Shown: piece by piece, positions 48,101 to 59,600 of the stretch
Numbering within the stretch: position 1 is the stretch's first letter
Layout of the letters: every line of letters begins with the position of its first letter
Assembly (NCBI RefSeq): GCF_040807025.1
Contig: NC_090952.1
Location: 29,447,068 to 29,511,067, forward strand
DNA length: 64,000 bases
Reading direction: 5' to 3'
From: Struthio camelus
Taxonomy: Eukaryota; Chordata; Aves; Struthioniformes; Struthionidae
Translations under genes and position numbers: made by a program
The notes under the pieces: generated by a model
Seen by the model: the letters and a program-made list of their open reading frames with translations, nothing else
Databases searched by the model: none
What the model was told of the DNA's origin: nothing

Positions 48101-51100
48101 TTGTGATGAAAATGTTGCAACTTATTTCTATTTGTACCAGAGTGGGACTTCTTTTCAAATGCTATAGCAAGTGTAGACTGTTGTTGCACCAGCTACAGCC
48201 AGTTTAAAAATATGCCATCTCTGAAATTCAGAACTGCATTGGAAAAATGATATAGACTTGTTCTTGTATCCTTTAACAGCAGATAGTTTAATGCATGCGA
48301 ATAATTATTTCCTTGAACCATGAGAGCAATTGAGTGTTCCAAATTTTAGATAAATACTACTTGAAGCTTTTTTTAGGCATATATGTTAAACACTTCGCAG
48401 GGATGGGCATAGCAGAGAAATTGTACCTCTCTTGCTATGGTTGCAAGTCTCCTTGTATAAATGTATATTCTGTCTGTACTCTCTTCCACACAGGAAGAAG
48501 AATTGTTAGCAGAAGTCATCTTTGTAACAATGTAACTCTACAATTTCTGATCCAGATACTTCTCTAGCTATTTTGTTAATTCATTATTATATTTAAAGAA
48601 TATGTAATTAGTCTTTAAGGTATAAACCAGGGCAAAAGGGAGCTCTCTGATGGAGGCTGCATACGTTGGTGCCCAGTTGTGCATATGGATAGGCTGGAGG
48701 TTCTTTAGTTAGTTGTAATGTTTAGGCCATGTCTCTATACTTGATTTGTCATCTAAAGTGTCTCTTGCGTCCAGTGGTAGCACTGGACGTATAGGTTAAG
48801 TGAGCTATTTGCGTTCCTGAGAAAGGTATATATCAAACCAATAAATCCACTGACTTTTCTGAGAGCTAACCTCCAATACTGTTTCTTCCGTTCTTGGTAC
48901 AACCTAGTAGTTTGTTTTCCACATTGCTGCTGCTTATTAGACGCTCTCAGCTGACTACGGGTTGCCTAGATGGCTGTGTCGGTTTGATATTTGGATCTTC
49001 TATGTGCATAATATGACTGGTAAAACCTTGTTCTGAAAAGGTAACCTCTACCCTACCGTTTCCCCCGTGTGGAGTTAATGATTCAAAATGAGTCTGTCCC
49101 AGTCTATACTGAAGTCAAGGAGAGCAAGTATTAGAACAAGAATGAGGACACCAGAAGGGTTCTGTTGTCCTTTTAATTCAAGCCTTTTCAGAGTATGACA
49201 TGACTTACGTTAATTGTTAATGTTTCCCTAGGAAGGAGAGCTTTTGTGAGGGTTTTCTTCAAGTGGTATTGATGAGGTAAATATGGCATGTGCATCTACT
49301 CTTAGTAGCAATGTCTCTTCTGTTTGCTCCAGCTGTCAGGAGATGGTGTAATATCTGTTACTAATGTTTGGATTTTTCCTTCACGCAGGTTATGCAGACG
49401 GTGCAGTCTATTTCAAAATCCCGAGAACTGTGGTCTGATTCTTCTTCAGAGGTGGACTGGATTTTAGCTCAGATCAAAGACCTAATGCAAGAGAACAGGT
49501 ACAGTCACAGAATTGCAGAAAAGTTGGGATTGGAAGGGAACTCTGGACATCATCTGATCCAATCCACCTGCTCAAGCAGAGTCATCTAGAGCAGGTTGCC
49601 CAGGACCATGTCCAGTCAGGTTTTGAATATCTCCAAGGATGGAGACTCCACAGCTATCTGGGAAACCTATGCCAGTGTTCAACCATCCTCTCAGTAAAAA
49701 AAGTGTTTTCTTATATTCAAGTGGAATTTCCTGTGTTTCAGTTTGTGCCCCTTGCCCTTTCCATATATGAGAACTGAAGCAGTGAAGATCTTTAGATAAT
49801 CACATATTCAGAGTGTTTCTAATGTTGCCTTGTTGAGATGCTCTCCTTTTAATTTGCATCTGTGCAAGACTTAGTTTTTGTAACAGCAGTGTTATGTCGG
49901 TACATGATCAAAACAAGTAGTTACTTTGGAAAATCCTGTGCTTTCAGTGCTTGCTGTGCACTGATCTGCAAAACTTGCCTGTGGTATCCTATGAAAGTGT
50001 TGTAAATAACATTCTAGCAGTTCTTCGCCAGCATCTTTGCCTGAATCACTTGTTGAGTCAGCTGTTGTTCTGTCATACACAGCTGCATGAGGTACATTCA
50101 GCACTGGTGGTGTGGACATCCAAAGGGATCCAGCATGTGCTTCAACTGTCAAATTAAATCTTCCCCCAGAATGCTTAAACATGGAATTTAGATTCTAGCG
50201 ACTTCATTTGTGATCTTTGAGGCATCAGTGCTTCAAAGCTGTTGTCCTAACTGAGCTGCAAAATGCTATATGCTGGGAGGATGAAGAGGGGAGTTGTGGC
50301 AGCTCATTTTGAAACCCTTGGAACTGATGCAATGTTTGAGAATGCAGCACTTAGAATATCCAGTCACTTCTTAGGACTGTACATTGCTAGTTCTCTACTA
50401 CTAACACAGCCAAACCAGGTACACGGTTTTTGGTTGGGTTTTTTTTTTTTCACTTTAAGTAATTTCAAGTGGCAAAGTTTCTTTAAGAACTCATGCTGTA
50501 TCTTGCTGTGAATATTTCATGGACAATGCTCAGAAGAATTTTCTTCCAGCTAAATTCGCTATCTCGGCAGTGCCTACTCTGTTAGAATAGACAGCTAGTG
50601 AGTGGGATGGGATTCTGAGGCAGGGCTAACGATTAAAACTTCACTAGAGTCCCTGTGTGGGCACAGTCTAGAGGCAAGGATGCAGGGAAGCGAAGCCTCT
50701 CGATGTTTTTTTTCAAAGGATCATGGCATATGATGGATGTCGTGACATATCCTAATGTGCAGGAGTGTGCGGTAAAAAGGGGAATCTCCAGTCTTTCTAT
50801 TTGGAAGTAGTAACTTAAAACAAAACAAAACCCTAACATCAGTAGCGAGTTTCTTGCTTTGGAGAGGACTGAGTGTCTCCAGAGCGCGCTCTAACTCCAG
50901 CTTACTGGTCTGCCTGGAAGTGCTGCTTGTGTATAGCACCAACATCAGGCAGTGATAACTAGCTTCTCTGCTGGTAAGATTGATTGAGTATTCCCCTCAC
51001 TTCTCAAGGATGTTCCTCAGCAAATAACAAATACTGAGAGCAGCATGGTAGGAAGAGGCTGTAGGCCTGTTTGTGCTGTATCCAGCTGGCAGGCAAGCAA

Positions 51101-53629
51101 GAGTTTGCTTTCCTATGGTTAGCCTGACACCTCTGAAACAACTTAGCAGGTTTGAATTCAAGTATAACTTTAAGCTGCTTAAATCTGGTTCAGTGAAATA
51201 CTGTTCTGCGTGGGGTGCTGTCACCAGAATGTGTGGCAGCCTTTTTTCTGTGTGACTTTCTGTAAGAAACTCTTATGTAGCAGGTGTAGAGAAGGCTTGT
51301 ACAGTAACCATCCCATCCCCTCAGCTCCATCCCTAGCTTGAAAGGAATTTGTGCACATTTGCTATGTGTTGATGAACAGCTCCTGTTAAACAGACTATAA
51401 GTGCCTGTGTGTAAATCTCTTCTGAAAAGGCATTAGATCAACAGGATAAATAACTAAGATGCGGCAGTGTTGCTGTTGCAATACATGGGCCTTCACCCAA
51501 AATGTGTGCTTAGATGCTGATCAGATAAAAGGGTTAGCTTCTTGTCCTTCAAAAAGACCTATTTGTGAGAAACATTTTGGAATAGCTGTAGATTAATAAA
51601 TGAAACAATTCTCAACCAGGTGTTGGGAATTTCACTGCTTTCTTTGGAAAGTAAAGTGACAATAGGATAGAGTTGCTTTTGCGTCCTTTTTCAGGTGTAC
51701 ATAATAGCATGGATTATGGTGCAGCAATGAATTGGTGTGCATAGAAGAGATGCTTTCTACAAATTTGAAGTCATTTGTTATCTCTCTGGGAAAGCCGTAT
51801 AACCAGGTGGCATGTTTCAGGAGCCTGACTTCATTTCCAACTTTCACTGTCAATTTTCATTTGGAATTCCAGTGCAGCAACTTTGATAAGGTAAAATGTT
51901 ACCTATGGCCTAAAGAAGTTTCAAAGGTGGGGCAGGAATGTTTCATTTTAAATTGCATCATCTGTTCTTGTGTTCCAACGAAAAAGTCTGATAGTTTAGT
52001 ATGTCCAGGGTATCATATTTCTTGAGTTATTTTGCAGTTCTTAAGCTCTTATTAACAAAATATTATTGCTGGATTCAATACTTGATTGTCTTCACTGCAT
52101 TATGTTATATCAATTAGGGCTTTTTTGATAATTCCCCTAAACCAGGCTTTAAATGAGACTAGGAGGAGGGAGCTGGTTTCTATGACTGTTATAAATCTAT
52201 TGTTTCTCTCCCTTGTTTTTGTGGTTCTTGCTTCTGTTCATCGTTTCATGGTTTCCTGTGTGACCCTCAGTGATCAGGTAACCTCATGAAACTGGCTGCT
52301 CTGGTATGCAGGGAAATCCTCCAGCTATGGCAGCCATGAATGGAGAGCTGTTTCACAACCCACAGCTTGCAAAACTACCAAAGAGACAGACCCTGCAGCA
52401 GAGATTCCATGATTGCAGTTAGCTGCCTCATCTAGTTGCTCTTTGAAGAGAGTTTTTTTTCAAGAATCTTAAAATAAAAAAAAAAAAACACCAAAATAAA
52501 ATGGCAGTAAGTGCTGGTTTCACAATTCCAGACTTCAGGCCAAGCTTGTATAAAGGAAGCACACGTGTTTCTGGATCAGAACAGCTCTGGCAGTGAGTGA
52601 CCAACACTTATTCCTGTTACTTTACAGATTCTTCCTCTACTCCTTTTGTCTCGTTCTTTAAGCAGTGTTAACTCCGGTAAGCGCTGGGATTTGCGTGTCA
52701 GGTTTCATGCAGGTAGGTTTGGTGCTTCCCTATGTGTTTCTGCAGGCGTTGACAGTAGATGTCAGGAGGGCCAGCTGCAGTCATGGGACGTTTTTCCTGA
52801 TTTGTGCAGGGTTTTTTATTCACACATGTGCTTGTTCTTGGGAGCTGGCAGAGCCAAAGTAAGGAGGAGGGGTCATGGAATACAGGAGAATGTGGAAGTC
52901 CTGGTCACTCAGCTTATTGTTTTTCCTGAGGAGTCTCTCATTCCTCTGCTTCATATCAGGAGATAAAAGAAAGGGAGAAATTGGCCAAGGAACTTGATTG
53001 GCACCTTGCTTCAAAGCAGAATAAGCAACCCAACTTCATTCTGGCTAGCAAAATGGGAAACCAAGTGCTGAACATGGGTCTGGTGCTGAAACAACCTGAG
53101 GTACCAGTGTGGGTGGTGTTAGTTTCCAGGTCCCTGAACAGGATCCAGTCATACATCGCAGAGTAGCTCTGCACGAGTTTTGTTGCTTTTCTGCCATGCA
53201 CCTGAAATAACAGTAATGAAATGGGAATGTTTCACCAGGGTGGCAGGCTCTGCTTCAGAGTTGTCACTTCAGTGCAAAGCAGCTGTCAGTGGAGCCAGGC
53301 TTTAGCACAGTGTTGAGGCATAGCCATTTTTTCCCCACTGCCTGTTCTCAAACTAAAGAGCTATTTTATCTGTTCTCAGTCTCTGTTTTTTGTTCAAGCA
53401 GTGTAGCCATATACTACCATGTTTCCCCTGACTTTAGCCATGCTTTATGCCTACTTCCCCCCACTTTGAATCTTGCAGGCTGAAAGTTAATTATATTTAT
53501 GAATAAATCAATTTAAGACTTAAAAATACAAAGACCTTTGAATGGCTGCTGGATTTCCCTTTCTGCAGGGCAGCTATTAGTTAAAAAAAAAAAAAAAGAA
53601 AAACAAAAAAAACCTTGCAATCATATAAC

Positions 53630-53660
<31 letters not shown>

Positions 53661-56600
53661 TTGGTTCCCTCCTTTCCCCCTTCCCCAGCAAGAATATGTA
53701 CTGTTAACTGCAAAGGTTGGGACTAGCACTGCAGTGAGGTTGCTGCCTTTATTACACTTCTAAAAACACCTGTAAATGCGCTGTGTGTCAAAGCTGAGCT
53801 GTGTAAGTGGGGGGGTAGGGAGGAAAAAAAAAAAGTAGGAAGAAAAATCCCACTAGCCATCCATCTGTGTGTTGCCATTTTCTTGGCAGCCTGCTGTTGG
53901 AACCATGGTGAATTATTAAGTAAGTCTGGAAGGCTGTTTCATGCAGCCATATCTTTGTCCTGAAACCCAGCCTGCCCTTTTCTGCTGCCTGGACCCTTAA
54001 GGGAGAAGCTTGATATCAAACAATTGCTCGTTTAGCAGCATGCATGTGTCTTAATAAAAACCCCATGCCAGGCCTTTTATGCCAACCTAAAGTGCTGGCA
54101 TTAGCAAGCTGACTCATTTTATTGCAATGGAAGCTGTTGTAGCTCTAATTGTGCACAGCACCAAAGGATATCAAAATTGCTTTTAACTTCCGCTGTCATG
54201 AGGTGAAGGTGACTGACATTCAGTCAGATCAGATGGGTTGGGGAGTGGGAAAGATGAAAGTCCAAACATGATAATGGTACCATAATGCTTCTTTGTGCAA
54301 TGTTAAATGACTCTTTCATGGCACTGGTACATCACTAATACCCTTTATGTTTAGCCTTGGGCTAGAGTTTGTCGAGCATCAAATGTTGAGATGATTTTGC
54401 TTCCTGGCTTCTGTCTTTGTACTGGTGGTTGAGTGGGCATATGTCACTACTGTGTGTGGCAGAACGGGATTCCCAGAAACAATACAAATAATAAGCCACT
54501 GACAAAATGAAGTAAAGCATATTCTATATGGATGAAGAAATACTGTGTTTAATTTGTAGGTGCTCAGCAGTGTAGCAGTTACTGCAGCCAAGTGTTTGTC
54601 TTCCAACTAAAGTAGATCACCTGATGGTACTTCAAATTAGAAATATGCAAACTGAGGTATTTATCAATGGCTGCTACCTAAATGAGTTCAACATTTAATA
54701 CATAAATGTACTATTACTTAGAGTTGTTCAAAACTTAGAATTTAACTTTGGGGAAATGCTGGTATTCTGAAAATGTTTCCCTTCATGAAGGGGAGAGTTA
54801 CAGAAGGGATATTCTAGTTTGGAGGAAAAATTATATTTTGAGATAGGGTTTTTGAGGTAAAATAAAAGGAGGAGACAGCTGGAGGAGTGAGGCTATGAAG
54901 AGCACTGTGTAAGGCAGGAAGCCTGGAATTATGATCAGTCTGACTTAAATGGAAGGAACAGAGCGAGCAATCTTCTAGCTCTGAACCTTAGGACTTGTTT
55001 TCCTGCAGGACTGCTGGCTGTCCCATGTTCCTCCTCTCCCCAAGAAAGTCCCCAGGGGGGAACCTGTTTGTGGTTTAATGAAAGTTGCTTGAATTTATAC
55101 ATTTCTGCTTGAGAGAGCAACTGCTTATAATCAATCTGTTTTTTCTAATGAAGCCCTCTTCTGACGGAAGCTTTCCATGCTGTTGCTCATTTCAGCGAAA
55201 TAACAGGACAAAAGCCATGCTTGCATCAGAACAAAGCATTTATATGCTGCACTGGCTTACACAAAATAAGCATCCTTATTGACAAATGCTAAATCTCTGC
55301 AAGAACAAGCCAAAGTGTTTGAGTGTGGCAAATGGTCAGGCACTGCATTCCCACTTACGAAGGGGGAGACAGAGGTTCTGATTGTTTACATTGCTGGTTA
55401 GAGGCCTCAGAATGGCAGAGTCACCTCTAGAATTTGGCAGTCATTCCCATACTTCATCCCTGAGCATCGGCTTCGTCTTGTGTTATTTTTTTTTTTCTAC
55501 CATCCAGATACAACTTTTAAAGAACACAAGCTGTTATATTTATAGCTAATGGGAGGCTGTGCCTATATCCAGCTTCTGGGATAGATGCTCTGAATAGTGA
55601 CTTCTTTTAGCTTCCTACACGTTTTCTTTGAGAGTCAAGAGTGATTAGAAGCCCCTCCCAGAAAGGATTCATGCATGTGCCTTCTGCCTCTCTTTATCAG
55701 TAATACTGTGTTACTGTGTTGAAAATCAGACCCTATTGCCCTCTGATTTCCACTGATCTTTATACAGCAACATAAAGAAAGCATGGAGTTTCTCTTAAAT
55801 GCAAATTTTGTCTTTTTTTTAGAGGGAATTCTCCATTAAATGTTTACACATGAACGGTCATAGGTTCTCTTAAGCTTTCAGAAATTGAATGAAAGCTGTA
55901 TCCTCTGTAGCCCTTGCTACCAGTCCATTCTGCAGTTGTAGCCACCTGACACTTGTGTGAGAGAGGATAAATAATAGTATGCTACCAGACAAGCAATGAG
56001 TACACAAGTACTTACAACAGAAAGTCACTTTTTTAACTTAAACAAAAAAAACCCTTCAATCTTTAATCATATGTTTGCAGATATATGTTTATGCACACAC
56101 AGGTTTCTAGAAGTTGAATATTTTGAATACTGTAGTGCAAATTGCATCTGCTCTGTTTTGTGTATGTCCTGAAAGGCTGTAGCTATCTTCCTATATCAGT
56201 CCCATGGAATCTGTCATGTATCACTAATGCAGCTGGGCCTTGTGCTTCCTAGTGGCCTCTCTGTGAACCAAGTATTCTGAAGGACTAACTGATTGTGCTT
56301 TCCTTCTCAACTGAAGATGTGGTTAACTGCAGTCTTAACTGCAGATGTATTTTTGAAGATGCTTAATTTAAGGACATGCAGGAAACTTCTTACTTTCATT
56401 TAAGATAGAAAATTTTTTGATCATTCACAGAAGATGGTCGGGGAGGGAGGCAGGCAGGCAGGAAATACAATTGACAAGTTTAGGTTTGGATTTTGAATTC
56501 AGGGATAACAGGGCTTATGAGATCTCTTGAATATGTCAAATGATCTGTGAAAATACTTTTCTAATTTAGAATCCCCGTGTAATTCTGTGTAAAGCTTTCA

Positions 56601-59600
56601 TCTCCCCTGTCAGCATACCTTGTAACTTGGATTGTGCCGAGGGCAGAAGGTTCTTTTAGAGCTAAAGCAAAATGAGCTGCTAACTGCAAAGAACCCTCTG
56701 CTTCATGGAGCTAACCCAGTGGGCCTTCCTTAGTCAGATGTGCTTCTGTTTGAAGGTTCTCTATTGAAACTACCGTCTGCATGGAGATGGCCTTAAGTTG
56801 TTGATGATGAGCAGTCATTGCATGTAGGAATAATAGTAATTATCCTGGAAGAGTTTCCAGAGAAGAAGAGAATTGAAATTGGATTTTGTTTTCAGAAATA
56901 AATTACATACTATCATTTGCCTTCATAAAAGTTGGTCTCCCACCACATCATCTACCTAAGACAAAGCGGTGTAGTGTTTGCATTGTTTCTGCCCTCAAAT
57001 CCTTGACTGCTGTTTGTGTTTATAAAAACCCTCTATTGGATCTAAATCATGCATGAATGTTTAGATTTGGAAATTGTTCCTGTTGGAGAAGACAATAAAT
57101 TTTCTCATCCATTCTTTACAAAAATAGGTTATACTTTACATGAGTCATACCATTCCAAATCCAAAGAGCCTGATAGCGACAGCAGTTGTTTCTGTGGAAT
57201 TTATTTGGTGTTTGAAAATGGACATCTTGATTTTTATGCTAAGTGTTGTTTTAGCTCTATATTCTTGCATGTTACTGAACACTGAACTCGGTAGAAGCCC
57301 GTGGCTGGTTATAGTGGTAGCTGTGGAAATTTTGCTTCTATCTCTTCTGCTGTATTTTACTTTCAAGCATCTGCTCGGCTTACCAGTGTGGGTGTCCTCA
57401 GTCTCTCAGTTCACTGGTATTAAGCCAGCCTAGTAGCAGATGGGTCCTTCAGCTGGGCCATTCAGTGCTCTCAGGCTAAATGTAGTTCATATGATAGCTG
57501 TGAGGGTAGGAAATACCCAAAAAAAAGCTGTAGGTGCTGTAAGGAAGAACAGTTGTGATCTAACAGCGGCTTGTCTGCTGAACAGCTGTGTAAGCAGGGC
57601 ATTAAGGAGTGCCTTGCCACCAGGAACCCAGAGAGTCTGCTTTTCCCCTGGAGTTTAATCTTGCCCCTTTGGTCAGGGGTTCTCAAATCTTGGCTGACGT
57701 GCTTGCAGAAGACATAGATCATACTGCAATTACAGATATTTCAGTATTATAAATGTTATATGACAAATGTTTGTATGCTGCTTATGTAATATCAGTGGCA
57801 GTTATTTTCCTCTGCAACTCAAGCAATGTTTTCTTCCCGGTTCTGGTTCTGTAGATTATAGATATGTAGTTTGCACGACTACATATCCCCTCCAATTTTA
57901 GTGGGATATAGCCATCCCAAAGCTGGTATGACGTTTTAGTGCCCTACTACAAGCTACAGCACCTCCTCATAGTTGGGAGCCTGTAATTTGAATTACAGGT
58001 ATTTGGCTCACAAACTGTTGCAGAGCTGGTACAAAGAGTATTTTGAAATGCAAAGGCATACGTGATGTTAACGAGGCTTTGTGATTGCTCTAGAGAGACA
58101 GTGGCTGAAGCTCTTCTCAGTGATGGCTTTCTCATCCCAACAGTGGAATGTCTGAAGACGTTAAATATCAAGTATGAAGGTCAGTGTCTCGAGCACCATA
58201 CAATTAAGTAAAAAGTGCACAGCTAGTGTTATGTCCAATTTGTTTTTTTTTTCCCTCATATTTAAAGCTATAATACTCTACGTATTTTTCATTTGTCTGG
58301 GTTCTTAAACATCTTTTGACCTGTTCTCCTGACCCCTTTATGGCCGTGTTTGCCCATTGCTTTTACATGTATTTCTGTTGGTGGAAGGATACTTCTTCTA
58401 CACTGAATGCTGCATGGTTAAGGAGATTTCTTTCAAAGCTGGCATCTCTGTCCACATCTGCACTAGTTACTGATTTCATGAACTCCAACTAATTTCTTTT
58501 CTACATTGAAGATTTAAAGCAAGTCAAAGGTAATGGGGTTTTATTTTTGAGCCTTATTCACCTCAATTTTGTCTTAGTTCGATGCTGCTGTCCACAGGTC
58601 TGGAGATGCTTAGATTTTCTGCAAGATAATTAGGTAGCTAAAAGCAATGAAAATTAATAGTTTATTTATTTCCCTAGGACTTTTTGGAAACATCAGCCAA
58701 AGAACTTTCTTGGAAAGTTCCTCAAGTTTCTGTGACTGTAATATAGTAGTAAAATATCAGGAGCTTTGGATCAGTGAGCCTTCTCTTTGCAGTGTATTTT
58801 TAGACAGAACAGTTCTTTGTTATGTGGGAAATAAGCTGAAATTGTCAAGGAATTAATAAACAGAAGTAGATTTTCCTGTGGTTTGCAATGTGATTAGATT
58901 AGGCATCGTATTTTCTGCTTTCGTTGAACTTTTTTGTTAATTATCCATTTGTTACTGATTTTAGTTTCCTAGTATAGGAAATTAATAGCTCCAAGTTCAG
59001 TGGAGTTCCCAGAATAGAACATGGAACCAGTGATTTCAGTACAAGCTACTTAGTTTGCAACAGGCATCACACCAGTATTTTGCAGTCAGAGCGCTTTTCT
59101 TTTCATCACTGATTTTTGGCTCTTTTTCTTTTTATTGCAGCAAATAAAGAGATATTGCAGTTCAAAATTCCTCAGACATTTTACTGCTTCTGGCGGCCTT
59201 TGCTGACGGGCCTTCTTTCCCGAAGCTTTACACAGACCCTAATAGAGAAAATGTTTACAGAGCTCAAGGAATGTTCGGACTCTTCAGAACTTCGGCCTCA
59301 GTTCCTGATCAACTGGATTTCTGAGATGCTGACTAGCATTGCTAGAGTTAATGCTGGTGAGTCAGTCTGAAGTTTGTGTGGAAAAAACGTAAGAATTTCC
59401 TCTGTAATACTGCAAGAACTGGAAGGGTAGTGGGTCCTTTGGACAGGAAAGGCAGTATTCTAATCAGTACATTTTGTGAGCTTTCAGCATTGCACTTCTT
59501 ATACTTTTTAACTGGTAGCTTATGTGCGTCATGCATTTTTTAGCAAAAAAATTGGAATTATTATTTCTTTGGCAGCTTTGCTGTGGCTTCCTCAAGATGT

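Larger units (their letters stand above)
45471..49388 (+). other. LAS1L intron 6
   Basis: 3.9 kb, AT-rich, with two perfect short inverted repeats (45735-45760 and 48768-48789). No gene seen. Confidence 0.8.
49499..58093 (+). other. LAS1L intron 7
   Basis: 8.6 kb. Holds the old CR1, A-rich runs near 52480 and 53583, a G24 run, and a short inverted repeat at 57980-57999. I found no other gene; short open frames here lack phase-compatible splice sites. Confidence 0.85.

Noticed and set aside
49951-50157. Candidate for LAS1L exon 8
   Set aside because: No acceptor gives the required phase 2 and the sequence does not match the DGFL segment; the true exon is at 58094-58179.
52878-52966. Candidate for LAS1L exon 8 ([15 protein letters not shown])
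   Set aside because: Weak likeness to the human segment but the phase does not fit and it runs into a stop.
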